64,000 bases of DNA, taken from positions 78,495 to 142,494 of the forward strand of contig CAWFTF010000024.1 of NCBI GenBank assembly GCA_963818645.1, written 5' to 3'. Shown here in pieces: positions 8,627 through 17,854 of this stretch. The notes beneath the pieces are model-generated. The model made no database searches and was not told the origin of the DNA. It saw nothing but the letters and a program-made list of their open reading frames with translations. The translations under genes and the position numbers were made by a program. Source of the DNA: Gp6-AA40 sp963818645. Its GTDB lineage: Bacteria > Acidobacteriota > Vicinamibacteria > Vicinamibacterales > UBA2999. The first letter of the stretch is position 1; each line of letters begins with the position of its first letter.

Positions 8627-9290
8627 TCACCGAATCGGGATTTGCCGGTAGCGGGTTGGGTCCTCAATCCCCGCCTCACGGAACGCATCACGCCGCTCGC
8701 GACACTTGCTGCATTCACCGCAGTGCAGCCCATCGCGCGGGTTCATGCACGAGAGCGTCAACTCGAGTGGAACCCCGAGCTCGCGACCCAGGCGAATGAC
8801 GTCGCTCTTATGCATCTGCATGAAAGGCGCGTCGACGCGGATCGGGTGAGCGAGTCCCAGCGACATCGCCTTCGCCAGTGCGTCGAAGAAGTCCGGCGTT
8901 GCGTCAGGAAACGGATTTCCGGCGAGCGTCCCAATCGCAATACGCGAAATGCGTCGCTGCGCGCAGTGAATCGCCGCTTTGCTCAACAACACCAGATTGC
9001 GCCCCGTGAGATACACGTCCTCGTCGGGCGTGTCGAAACCGGGCGGCGTTCCTGTGAGTGCCCAGTGGTTCGCGGGGTAGAGATCCGCGACCGTGAACGC
9101 CAGGCGGGCAATCGGTTGCACACCGCGATAGGCAGGCGTGGCGAGCAGTCGCTCCGCAAGTCGTAGTCTCCTCCGACTCCCAGGCGAGCCCGCAGCTCAC
9201 ATAGATCGGATGCACCGTCGAGGCCCGAGCTTCCGAGGCAGCGAGGACCGCACTATCGAGTCCGGCCGAAAAAAGAACGCCAACTACCAA
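8627..9290 (-). CDS. queC: 7-cyano-7-deazaguanine synthase QueC (frame break near 9171)
   Basis: ATP-dependent enzyme making preQ0 for queuosine or 7-deazaguanine modification. The N-terminal part has the PP-loop as LFSAGLDSAVLA (usually SGGLDS). The C-terminal part has the zinc site CMNPRDG...CGECSKC. The two parts are in different frames and join if one base is skipped around 9171, giving about 221 residues, a normal length. A TTG at 9290 gives MVVGVLFSAGLDS and is the best start I see. It lies inside the left arm of the heptad repeat at 9281-9366. queD is divergent. Confidence 0.85.
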
Positions 9291-9366
9291 TTCCCAACTC
9301 CCAACTCCCAAGACTCCAACCCATCCCACTGTCTTTTGGGCGTTGGAAATTGGGCTTTGGGAGTTC
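9281..9366. repeat. Inverted heptad repeat, GGGAGTT class, between queC and queD
   Basis: The left arm (9281-9324) is built from CCAACTC/CCAATTC-type 7-mers. The right arm (9336-9366) carries complementary TTGGGCG, TTGGAAA and TTTGGGAG words. The arms could form a long imperfect hairpin. The left arm enters the queC start region. The same word family recurs at 22426-22480 and 31190-31270. Confidence 0.8.
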
Positions 9367-9383
9367 TGATAAGATTACAGAGT

Positions 9384-9785
9384 ATGTATTCGGTTACCAA
9401 GCGGTTGGACTTCTGCTACGGCCACAGGCTTCTCGATTACGACGGTGTCTGCAAACACCCGCACGGCCACAACGCCGTCGTGGAGCTCGAGATTCAGACC
9501 GACGCGCTCGACCACCGCAACATGGTGGCCGATTTCACCGACATCAAGCGTGCCATGAAAGGCTGGATCGATCGCGAGCTCGATCACCGCATGATCCTGC
9601 GCCACGACGATCCGCTCGTCGCCTCATTGAAATCGCTGGGCGAGCCGGTCTACGTGCTTGACAGCAATCCCACCGCCGAGCGGATTGCGCGGCTGCTGTT
9701 CGACATCTCGCGCGAGCAGGGGCTGCCGGTCTCGCGCGTCACGGTATGGGAGACTCCGACCTCGTGGGCCACGTACAAAGCCTGA
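9384..9785 (+). CDS. queD: 6-carboxytetrahydropterin synthase QueD
   Basis: A 133-residue member of the 6-pyruvoyl-tetrahydropterin synthase family, making 6-carboxy-tetrahydropterin for preQ0. Zinc histidines are visible in CYGHRL and in CKHPHGHN, which also holds the active-site cysteine. A later HRM histidine (DRELDHRM) fits the family. ATG at 9384 is chosen; upstream codons in this frame run through the intergenic repeat. It is paired with divergent queC, and its 3' end overlaps the next gene by about 40 bases. Confidence 0.9.
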   Translation: MYSVTKRLDFCYGHRLLDYDGVCKHPHGHNAVVELEIQTDALDHRNMVADFTDIKRAMKGWIDRELDHRMILRHDDPLVASLKSLGEPVYVLDSNPTAERIARLLFDISREQGLPVSRVTVWETPTSWATYKA

Positions 9786-10435
9786 TTGCATTCGATCTCG
9801 ACGGCACCCTCATCGATTCTCACCGCGACCTTGCAGAGTCCGCTAACCAGCTGATTTCAGAGTTGGGCGGTAATCCGCTGTCGGAAGACGCGGTTGGCGG
9901 GATGGTGGGCGGGGGAGCCGCGCTACTCGTCAAGCGCGCGCTCGACGCCGCTGGCCTCGAGCATCCAAAGGACGCGGTCGTGCGGTTTCTGGAGATCTAC
10001 GATACGCGTCTCACCAACCACACTCGCGTCTACGACGGCATCCTCGAGACTCTCAATGCTGCTCGTTCTCACGCCAGTCTCGCCGTGCTGACGAACAAGC
10101 CGCTCGCTCCGACGACGAAGCTGCTCGACGCCTTCGCGATTCGCGATCTGTTTCAAAGTGTCGTCGGCGGCGACGGTCCGTATCCGCGAAAGCCGGATCC
10201 CGAAGGGTTGCGCGCCATCATGGCCACCGCCGGCGTGACTCCTGAACGCACGCTCATGGTCGGCGACTCGGCGGTCGACTACGAGACGGCGCTCCATGCC
10301 TCCGCTCACGCCTGCATCGTCTCCTATGGCTTCGGGTTTCGCAGCTTCAAGCGCGAACAGCTCCAGGACGGCCACTCGGTGGTCGACGATGTGAAGGGAT
10401 TGGCGAGCGTGATCGAGCGGTTTCTACTTGAATAG
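9746..10435 (+). CDS. HAD-family phosphatase, phosphoglycolate phosphatase-like
   Basis: A 229-residue HAD hydrolase. Motif I is FDLDGTLIDS (nucleophile Asp about residue 17), motif II VLTNKP, motif III the lysine in RKPDPEGL, and motif IV LMVGDSAVDY. The small helical cap and overall sequence resemble Gph, which clears 2-phosphoglycolate, but family substrate prediction is loose. The ATG at 9746 lies inside queD; a GTG at 9764 is an alternative. The tail overlaps the converging transporter gene by 12 bases. Confidence 0.82.
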   Translation: MGDSDLVGHVQSLIAFDLDGTLIDSHRDLAESANQLISELGGNPLSEDAVGGMVGGGAALLVKRALDAAGLEHPKDAVVRFLEIYDTRLTNHTRVYDGILETLNAARSHASLAVLTNKPLAPTTKLLDAFAIRDLFQSVVGGDGPYPRKPDPEGLRAIMATAGVTPERTLMVGDSAVDYETALHASAHACIVSYGFGFRSFKREQLQDGHSVVDDVKGLASVIERFLLE

Positions 10436-11905
10436 ACTGCCAAACGAGAGCGCGACGAAGAATCCGTAGAACAGTGTCATCACGACGAGCGCGACCCGGC
10501 GCCACATCGGCGGCCGCACGTGCGGCGGCAGCAGTCGAGTGTTGATGTAGAGCAGGTGCGGCGCGGCGATGACGAAGATCAGGCCGGCCACATTGGCGCC
10601 GAGTTGCAGAAGCACGATCGGCTGGGCGATGCGCATCGCGATCAGTCCCCACACGACGAGAATCGCAAGTACGGTGTAGTAAACCGCGCGAACGTCGCCG
10701 CCGCGCCATGCGCGCACGCGACGGCTTCCGGTCCAGAGAATGTCCGCAATCGCGCGCACCATCCCTTCGAGGTTGTCGAGTTGCGTCTTGAAGAGCAGCC
10801 ACGCGCCGAGAAAGGCGATGATGGCTCCGACGCCTGCACCGGTCCGGGTGCCTATCGCCGACGCTAGCGCAGCGCTGATTCCCAGACCTTGAATGTTGGT
10901 GCCGCGCGGAAGGAACGTGACGTAGAGCAGCGCGGGCAGAAGCATTCCGAGGAGCGCGCCGATCCAGAAGAGACCCCATTGATCGGCCGACACCACTCGC
11001 CACCATCCGTGCCAGCGCTCCATCGATTTGGCATCGCCGGAGAACATGAAACCAGTGTGTGCGACATGCCCCTTCTCACCGGAGGCGGCTGCTGGAATGT
11101 AGCCGGCGCGCTCGCCCATGCCGTAGCCGCGATCGCGGGCCCAGTTCGACAGCACGATGTTCACGACACCGCCCGAACCCGAGTACGCGACAAGTGCTCC
11201 GAGCAGAAAGAAGTCGGCGCCGGCTGGTAGCGGATCGAATGTCCCTGATGGCAGGTCGAAGCCGCCGAACCCGGCCACGGCTTCCAGCCACGCACTTCCG
11301 GGCACGAAGAGCAGAACGAGCACGAAGAAGCCACCGAGGATGGTGACCACGAGGATCCAGTTGAGAAGTTCGAGCGTGCGCTCGATGCGCCGGCCGACGG
11401 TGAGGATGACGACGCAGCCGAGAAACGCCGCAACGCCGATCCCGTAGATGGCCCCGGCATCGGCAGCGACCGCCAGTCGCTTGGCGAAGAGAAAGAAGAT
11501 TGCGGCGGCGGCCGTTCCTGCCCATGCGGGCCAACCGACCTGGAGGAAGTACAGAGCCGCGTAGACCCACGCCCACAGCGTTGACGAAGGCCTCGTGCGC
11601 ATGAACCCGGTGAAGACGGGCTCACCGGTCGCGAGTGTGTAGCGCATCACCTCGGTGTTGAAAATCGTCTGGAGCGTGACGGCAACGATGACCACCCACA
11701 TCAGCGACAAACCGTGCTGCACGAATGCCGCCGGGCCAAGGAGAAACTCGCCGCTCCCGATCGACACGCCGAGCGCGATCACGCCAGGGCCGACGGCGCC
11801 GATCCATTCGAGCCCGCGGGGTCTGGGTGGTTCTGGGAGGTCTGCCGCTTGCCATGGATCGAGTCCGGATCGCGCCTCGACCGGCGTCGGTGAAGGAAGT
11901 GTCAA
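10424..11905 (-). CDS. Nramp-related membrane transporter lacking the canonical metal-site motifs
   Basis: A 493-residue integral membrane protein with about 11-12 hydrophobic segments, similar to the Nramp/APC-fold superfamily. The TM1 motif that is DPGN in metal-transporting Nramps reads GVSIGSGEF here, and the TM6 MPH motif is replaced by AYSGSGGVVN. Classic Mn/Fe selectivity is therefore doubtful; related Mg or other cation carriers also depart from DPGN (family knowledge). Compare the canonical mntH at 17917. Substrate unknown. Confidence 0.72.
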   Translation of the reverse strand: MTLPSPTPVEARSGLDPWQAADLPEPPRPRGLEWIGAVGPGVIALGVSIGSGEFLLGPAAFVQHGLSLMWVVIVAVTLQTIFNTEVMRYTLATGEPVFTGFMRTRPSSTLWAWVYAALYFLQVGWPAWAGTAAAAIFFLFAKRLAVAADAGAIYGIGVAAFLGCVVILTVGRRIERTLELLNWILVVTILGGFFVLVLLFVPGSAWLEAVAGFGGFDLPSGTFDPLPAGADFFLLGALVAYSGSGGVVNIVLSNWARDRGYGMGERAGYIPAAASGEKGHVAHTGFMFSGDAKSMERWHGWWRVVSADQWGLFWIGALLGMLLPALLYVTFLPRGTNIQGLGISAALASAIGTRTGAGVGAIIAFLGAWLLFKTQLDNLEGMVRAIADILWTGSRRVRAWRGGDVRAVYYTVLAILVVWGLIAMRIAQPIVLLQLGANVAGLIFVIAAPHLLYINTRLLPPHVRPPMWRRVALVVMTLFYGFFVALSFGSLFK

Positions 11906-11915
11906 GGCCGGGGAT

Positions 11916-11921
11916 TATAAT
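11916..11921 (+). promoter_or_regulatory. TATAAT -10 box upstream of the ankyrin/PQQ gene
   Basis: A perfect TATAAT lies 37 bases before the ATG at 11958, in the short divergent gap. No good -35 was seen at normal spacing. Confidence 0.4.
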
Positions 11922-11957
11922 TCGCGTCCACAGCCGCCTCGACATGAAAGGTGAAAG

Positions 11958-14154
11958 ATGAAGAAGAGCGTTCTGAAAAGCGTCTTCGTGTTCCTGGGAG
12001 TCGCTGTGCTCTCCGCCGCTGGCGTTCTCGCCGGACAGGGATCGCAGGCGGCAAACGAGTCGCTGTGGGAAGCGTCACGCGCCGGCGACACCACCCGGAT
12101 CACTGCGGCGCTCGCGCAGGGTGCTGACGTCAACGCGAAGTCCAGGTACGACGTCACGCCGCTGATCTTCGCAGCCGGCAACGGACGCCTCGATGCCGTG
12201 AAGCTGCTGCTCTCGCGCGGTGCCGACGTCAACGCACAGGACACCTTCTATCGCGGACGCGCGGCCGACATGGCCATCGCGAACGGTTATATCGATGTCG
12301 CGGTCTTGCTCGTACAGAGCGGTTCGGACGCCGACAGCGCCCTTGTGGGAGGCGTCCAGAGCAACAGCGAGGCATTAATCAAGGCGGCACTGGCAGGCAA
12401 GGTCACACGTCAGGGACTGCAATCGGCTGTCGCCATGGCCGGCACGATGAAGCGGGATTCTCTCGTCCCGCTTATCAAAGGTGCTCTCGATAAGCTGCCG
12501 CCAGAGACAGCAGCACCTGCCTTCGTCGTCGATGCAACGGTTCTTCCGAAATACGTCGGCACATACCGCGATGCCGGAAGCGGTTTGACGATGACCGTGA
12601 CGCTGAACGACGGGACGCTGATGTCGCAGGTTACGGGCCAGCCGGCGGTTCGGCTGGTGCCGTCGGCCGCGGATGTCTTTCGCATCACCGAAGTCAATGC
12701 GACGCTGACGTTCGCCGGTCGCGGCGGTCTCATCGAGTCAGTGGATCTGGTGCAGGGTCCCGCGAGCATCAGCCTCGCGCGCATGACGCCCGACGCGGCG
12801 GCGGCCGCAGCCGCCCCACTGCCTGTCGCGGCGCCATCTGCCGCCAGCCGCGTCAGTCCCTCGATCGACCGGCCCGCGTAACTGGCCCGCGTTTCGTGGC
12901 GAAGGCGCCTCGGGCAATGGCGACGGCCAGCGTGCCGTGACCGAGTGGGATGTCGCGAGTGGAAAGAACATCAAGTGGAAGACGCCGATCCCTGGCATCG
13001 CCAACTCGAGCCCGGTGATCTGGGGGGATCGTGTGTTCGCGGTCACGGCCATCAGCAAGGCCGGCGACAACACGTTCAAGACCGGCTTGTACGGCGACGT
13101 CAAGCCGGTGGACGACCTGTCTGAGCATCAGTGGAAGGTCTACGCGCTCGACAAAACGTCAGGAAAGATTCTCTGGGAGCGAACTGCCGTCACTGCGACA
13201 CCAAAGACGAAGCGGCACACCAAGAGCAGTCAGGCCAGCTCGACGCCGGTTACTGACGGCAAGCGCGTTGTTGCCGTCTTCGGCTCCGCAGGCGTTCTCG
13301 CCGCGTGGGACTTCAACGGCAAGGAACTGTGGCGCGTCGATCTGGGCGTCCTTGATAGCGGATGGTTCTTCGATCCGGCGTTTCAGTGGGGCCACTCGAG
13401 CTCGCCGATCATCTACCGCAATGCCGTCATCCTTCAGGCCGACGTGCAGAAGGGCTCGTACATCGCGGCATGGGATCTGGCCACCGGCAAGCAACTCTGG
13501 AAGACCGCGCGCACCGACGAGATCTCGACGTGGGGAACGCCCACGCTCGCACGCACGGCAGACGGCCGCGATGAGATCGTGACCAACGGCACGAAGATCC
13601 GCGGCTACGACCCGGCGACGGGAAAGCAGCTGTGGACTCTCGGACCGAACTCGGAGATCACGATCGGTACGCCTGTCGCCGGCAATGGTCTCGTGTACGT
13701 CACCGGCGGTTATCCTCCAGTGCGGCCGATCTATGCGATCCGGCCCGGCGCTGAGGGCGACATCTCGCTTCAAAAAGGACAAGACTCGAATCAGGCGATT
13801 GCCTGGAGCAACATGAACGAGGGGACGTATATCCCGACGCCACTGCTGTACGGCGGCTACCTCTTCACTCTCAACATCAATGGCATCGTCTCGGCGTACA
13901 ACCCTGAGACTGGTCAGCGCGCGTTTCGTGGACGCGTCGGCACTGGCGGATCGTTCTCTGCCTCACCGATCGCCGCAGACGGAAGTCTGTATGTTGCGAG
14001 TGAAGACGGTGAGATCTACGTGATTACCGCTGCGCCGGGATTGACGCAGGTCGCGAAGAACGACATGAAGGAAATAGTCATGGCCACGCCGGCAATCTCG
14101 GACGGCCTGATCGTCGTGCGAACCCTGGGTCACCTTTACGGCATCGGACAGTAG
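11958..14154 (+). CDS. Exported ankyrin-repeat plus PQQ-type beta-propeller protein (frame break near 12872)
   Basis: The first frame (11958-12881) has a signal peptide, two to three ankyrin repeats (GADVNAKS...TPLIFAAGNGRLDAVKLLLSRGADVNAQ) and a beta-rich domain with KYVGTYRD. It stops at TAA 12879-12881. In the +1 frame, codons overlapping that stop read RNWPAFRGEGASGNG, the usual N-terminus of PQQ-like propeller proteins. This runs on to 14154 with repeated (W/Y)DxxTGKxLW blades. The propeller has no signal peptide of its own. One base skipped near 12872 would make a single periplasmic protein of about 730 residues. Alternatively these are two coupled genes. Function is unknown. Confidence 0.7.
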
Positions 14155-14157
14155 CCG

Positions 14158-14508
14158 TCAGCTCTTTTCGGCGCGAGTGACGTCCAGATGGAAACGGTGC
14201 AGGACGAGATGAAATACCGGCATGAACAGGAGCCCGGCGACGATGAGGAAGACCAAACCTGAGTAGAGCGCAAAGAACGCCGCGAACAGTTTGCCGCTCG
14301 ACGGACCGAGATCGCCCACCGGTCCCATCCCACCGAGCAGCATTGCGGAGTTGAGCAGGGCATCGATCCAGAGTTGGCCGCTCAACACATGAAAGCCCAC
14401 CGTTCCAAGTGCCAGTGAGCCCAGCACCAGGATCAGGGCAACCAGACCCTGACGCGCAAGTCGCTGGACGAACACGCGTTTGCTCAGGAGCTTCTGCTTA
14501 TTCTCCAT
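14158..14508 (-). CDS. Small two-helix membrane protein, ion-channel-like without a selectivity filter
   Basis: 116 residues, with ATG at 14508 one base after the upstream stop. There are two hydrophobic helices (about 20-40 and 75-100). Between them, DALLNSAMLLGGMGPVGDL occupies the place of a pore loop, resembling 2-TM potassium-channel proteins, but TVGYGD is absent. It is the last gene of the run from the MntR-porin through the cupredoxin and di-haem oxidoreductase. Channel-like fold is a tentative reading; function unknown. Confidence 0.6.
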   Translation of the reverse strand: MENKQKLLSKRVFVQRLARQGLVALILVLGSLALGTVGFHVLSGQLWIDALLNSAMLLGGMGPVGDLGPSSGKLFAAFFALYSGLVFLIVAGLLFMPVFHLVLHRFHLDVTRAEKS

Positions 14509-14509
14509 T

Positions 14510-15703
14510 TTAGAGAGACCTAAGGAACGCGAGCAGCGCGGCGCGATCGCTGTCGGCCGCGCGTTCGTATCCCCGCCGCGACAGTTCCGCCTCGTTCCCG
14601 TGACGACCGATCGAGTCCTCGAGGGTCGCCGCCGATCCATCGTGCAGGTAGGGCCTGCGGAAGCGAAGCCCCCAGAGTGCCGGTGTGCGAATCTCCTCCG
14701 GTGCCGCCACGCCCTGCGCGATGCCATCGCCCGTCCCAATGTCGTGCAGCAGGAGATCCGAGAAGAGTGGGACCTGGCGGTGATGGAAGAGCGGATTGCC
14801 GCTCGGCCCGGTTTGCAGCGACGGTGTGTGGCATGCGGCGCAGCCGATTGCACCGAACACCTGTTCGCCGAGACGCGCCGATTCGCCGACCGGACCACGA
14901 GCGACGGGCGCCAGGAACTTCATGAAGCTGGCAAAGTTGTCGATGCCGCGACGACCGGTGCGCGGATCGCGTTTGTCCTCGATATCTGGAATCAGATCGC
15001 ACAGCCGCATGCGATCGCCCGTGACGCCTACGGCGAGCTCCTGCGAGAACAGTTCGTTGGTGATGCCCATCTCGTTGCGGTAGGCGTCTGCGCCGAACGT
15101 GAGCAGTGTAGCGTGCTGCGCCTTCCATCCGAATCGTCCGACGCGCCGTTCGCCGGTTGCGACATCGACGACGATGGCCGCGCGGCCGCTGACGCCGTCG
15201 CGATTGCGATCGACAGGATCTTCGAGCGCGAGCAGTGATTCGTCAGGAATCGCCTCGACGAGACCCGCACCGAAGAGCGGGATCGGCACGCGTCGCGCAA
15301 ACACTGTGGCGTCGGCGGGGACCTGAGGCTGGCACGAGTGGCTGGGCACAGAGAACAAATGGAACAGCGTTTCGCCCGAGGGATCGAGCGCGACGAACTC
15401 GCCGCGCGGACCTCGCTTGGCGGCGCGCACTTCGGCGATGTGCCCGGTACCTCCGACCGCCGGGACGCTGTGACATGCGCCACAGCTCGTGCCGTTATAG
15501 GCCGGGCCCAATCCCTCGTCTGAAGTCTCGACTTCGAGAAAGTCGTCGAGACCAATTCGAAACTCTTCGAACTCCACCGGTGTCACGCCCGCTAATGGGT
15601 CGCCAGGCACGCCTCCTGGTGTTTGCGCGACGAGCAGACCGCTGAGCAGGACGATCGTGGCAACCGTGGTAGTCCGGCGCGATCCGGACACTGCACTCGA
15701 CAT
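14510..15703 (-). CDS. Di-haem oxidoreductase family protein (c-type, exported)
   Basis: 397 residues with an N-terminal signal segment and two CxxCH haem sites, SCGACH near residue 75 and GCAACH near residue 293. PAYNGTSCGACHSVP and the late TPALWGLRFRRPYLHDGSA fit the DHOR/thiol-oxidoreductase family. It should sit in the periplasm and pass electrons; the substrate is not known. It follows the CuA cupredoxin by 9 bases and is one base from the small membrane protein, so it is probably one operon. Confidence 0.88.
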   Translation of the reverse strand: MSSAVSGSRRTTTVATIVLLSGLLVAQTPGGVPGDPLAGVTPVEFEEFRIGLDDFLEVETSDEGLGPAYNGTSCGACHSVPAVGGTGHIAEVRAAKRGPRGEFVALDPSGETLFHLFSVPSHSCQPQVPADATVFARRVPIPLFGAGLVEAIPDESLLALEDPVDRNRDGVSGRAAIVVDVATGERRVGRFGWKAQHATLLTFGADAYRNEMGITNELFSQELAVGVTGDRMRLCDLIPDIEDKRDPRTGRRGIDNFASFMKFLAPVARGPVGESARLGEQVFGAIGCAACHTPSLQTGPSGNPLFHHRQVPLFSDLLLHDIGTGDGIAQGVAAPEEIRTPALWGLRFRRPYLHDGSAATLEDSIGRHGNEAELSRRGYERAADSDRAALLAFLRSL

Positions 15704-15712
15704 GGAGGACCT

Positions 15713-16066
15713 CTATTCGGCGGCGATGATGACGCCGCGCATGAACGAGTGACCGGCGCCGCACAACCTGGAGCACTGGAACTCGTAACGGCCTGCTGTG
15801 GGCTGGAATGTGACCGACGCAATACCGCGTCCTCGCTTGGGCAACTCGAGATTGATGTCGGTGCCCACGATGTGGAAGCCGTGCATCGTGTCTTCGCTCG
15901 TCAGGCGAATCTCGAGCTTCGTTCCCGCTTTGACGCGAATCTCGGACGGGTTGAAGCTGAAACGCTCGGCGCTGATCTCGATGACCTGCGCATCCTGGGC
16001 ATCTACCCGGCTGGCCGAACCTGCTGCAGTGACGAGAAGTACGAATGACAGGAGGGCATGTCGCAT
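15713..16066 (-). CDS. Exported cupredoxin with CuA-type site (cytochrome oxidase subunit II-like)
   Basis: 117 residues, with signal peptide MRHALLSFVLLVTAAGSAS. The copper ligands have the CuA layout: His in MHGFHI, then CSRLCGAGHSFM (Cys-x3-Cys-x3-His-x2-Met). There is no membrane helix after the signal, so it is a soluble periplasmic electron carrier domain instead of a full COX2. Its ATG shares one base with the stop of the upstream regulator-porin gene (TGATG), so translation is coupled. It probably hands electrons to or from the adjacent di-haem protein (inference). Confidence 0.85.
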   Translation of the reverse strand: MRHALLSFVLLVTAAGSASRVDAQDAQVIEISAERFSFNPSEIRVKAGTKLEIRLTSEDTMHGFHIVGTDINLELPKRGRGIASVTFQPTAGRYEFQCSRLCGAGHSFMRGVIIAAE

Positions 16067-17838
16067 CAGAACCACCATCCCAGGCCGATGTTGACCGAGT
16101 TCGGCGCCTGAATCACCGTGCTGCGATTTCCCACGATCGAGTAGTCGAACTTCACGGCGACGTCGGGATCGGGCCAGTACGTTGCGCCAACAACCCACGC
16201 GTCGCGGTCGAACTCCGGAAGGCCAACATAACCCGTGGGCATTCGGAACTGCGTGTCGAAGTTCTCGTACCTGGCGAACGTGCCGATCTCGCCGAACCGC
16301 GGATGTGAGATCACTCGATAACCAGCCTCACCGTAGAAGCCACGCAGCACCCGCGCGACGTTCGGGTTGACGCCAACGCGAATCGCGAGGGCATCGTTCA
16401 AGCGTCCCGCGTTGTCGAGCCACACCTGCGAGAACTGCCCGCGCAGCTCCAGTTGACGGCGCGAGTAGCGGGCATCGAACTCCGCGAGCGAGACAGGAAC
16501 ATCGAAGACCGGCTGGAACTGGAATCCCGACTTGCCGGACCATCCGCTTGCCCCCAGCGTCAGCCCGCGAATCGCGACGTATTCGAGTCGTCCTGTCACA
16601 CCGGGCTTGCTGACGTTTGCCTCAGAGCCTTTCTGTCGGCCTTCGCGGATGCCTTCCTCGGCGGTGAACTCACCGGCGTCGAGTGGCGCGACGACGTACA
16701 CGCGATATCGCCACCCCCGGCCGACCTCGCCATGCACGCCCGCGCCGACCTCGAACCAGGTCGTCGGGATGATGAACGTGTCGTTGAAGGGGCGCTCGAC
16801 GCCGTAGTAGACCGGCGGCTCGTGGCGTTCGTTGATGATGCCGATTGGCATGAGCAGCATCCCCGCGCGGACGTTGAACGAGCGGGAGAGCAGGAAGTCG
16901 ACGTACGCCTGTTCCAGTTCGAGCTCGCCTTTCTCCTCGAGACCCTCGACCACGGCATGTTCGAGCTCGAGCTCGCCGACGAAGCGAATGCGTTCGGAGA
17001 AGTTGTGCGTGACGAGCAGGACGAATCGATGGAAGTCCAGTTGCGCGTCGCTGAACTCGGGGTTGTTGAAATGGAAGTCCATGTAACCCGAGAGCGCCGT
17101 GCGTGGCTGCTCGGCTCGCGGCGTCGCCTGTGCCCACACTGGCGACGAGAGCAGAACGAGGAGCAACACATGCACCGCCTGCACGAGCAGCTTGGACGCG
17201 GCCTTCGTCCCGATCGTCAGCCTGCGATTGTTGCTGCGCCGGACGCGAACGCTATCGGCTGCGGGATCGCGCTCCTCGACCGAGATCGCCTCGCCCGGCT
17301 TCAGATTGTGGTGCTCGATGAAGCGCAGGAAGTCTTTGTCCTGATCGATGATGCGCGTGACGGTGACCTTGGTGTCGAGTGGGCACGTCAGCAGCGTCTG
17401 GAGCTTCTGCGGCTTGACGAGGCCTTCGGCGTTGGGAATTGGATCGCCGTGCGGGTCGGTCTCTGGCCTGCCCAGCATCGCGTCCATTCGATCGACGAAT
17501 CGATCGCTGACGGTGTGCTCGAGTTGTTCGGCCTCGTCGTGCACTTCGTCCCACGAGTAGCCCATCACCTGCACCAGGAAGAGCTCGATCAGGCGATGAC
17601 GACGCGTGACGAGTGCGGCGAGTTTCTGTCCGGCCTTGGTCAGTGCCACGCCAGCGTAGGGCTCGTATTCCACGAGCCCCGACTCCGCCAGCGTCTTGAC
17701 CATCGTCGTCGCCGTGCCGGGCGTGACGTTGAGGGCGGTGGCCAGCTGGCCCATCGGCAGCAGCCGCTGTGGAGGCTCCAGGCTGTTCGTGCCGATGTAT
17801 ATGGCTTTGAGGTAGTTCTCGACGGTGCTCGACGGCAT
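16066..17838 (-). CDS. MntR/DtxR-type regulator read in frame into a beta-barrel porin
   Basis: One open frame encodes two unlike parts. Residues 1-~220 from ATG 17838 (MPSSTVENYLKAIY) are a DtxR/MntR regulator: winged helix, dimerisation helix with HRHRLIELFLVQVMGYSWDEVHDEAEQLEH metal ligands in short pieces (HRLIELFL, DEAEQLEH), and a FeoA-like SH3 domain ending KAASKLLVQA. Immediately after, VHVLLLVLLSSPVWAQ is a signal peptide, followed by ~350 residues of outer-membrane barrel ending GLGWWF. No stop separates them in any frame nearby. A GTG at 17175 could start the porin separately. A cytoplasmic regulator fused to an exported porin is not plausible as one working protein, so an internal start or a lost stop is likely. 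Confidence 0.75.
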   Translation of the reverse strand: MPSSTVENYLKAIYIGTNSLEPPQRLLPMGQLATALNVTPGTATTMVKTLAESGLVEYEPYAGVALTKAGQKLAALVTRRHRLIELFLVQVMGYSWDEVHDEAEQLEHTVSDRFVDRMDAMLGRPETDPHGDPIPNAEGLVKPQKLQTLLTCPLDTKVTVTRIIDQDKDFLRFIEHHNLKPGEAISVEERDPAADSVRVRRSNNRRLTIGTKAASKLLVQAVHVLLLVLLSSPVWAQATPRAEQPRTALSGYMDFHFNNPEFSDAQLDFHRFVLLVTHNFSERIRFVGELELEHAVVEGLEEKGELELEQAYVDFLLSRSFNVRAGMLLMPIGIINERHEPPVYYGVERPFNDTFIIPTTWFEVGAGVHGEVGRGWRYRVYVVAPLDAGEFTAEEGIREGRQKGSEANVSKPGVTGRLEYVAIRGLTLGASGWSGKSGFQFQPVFDVPVSLAEFDARYSRRQLELRGQFSQVWLDNAGRLNDALAIRVGVNPNVARVLRGFYGEAGYRVISHPRFGEIGTFARYENFDTQFRMPTGYVGLPEFDRDAWVVGATYWPDPDVAVKFDYSIVGNRSTVIQAPNSVNIGLGWWF

Positions 17839-17854
17839 TTGACTCGAGTGTAAT

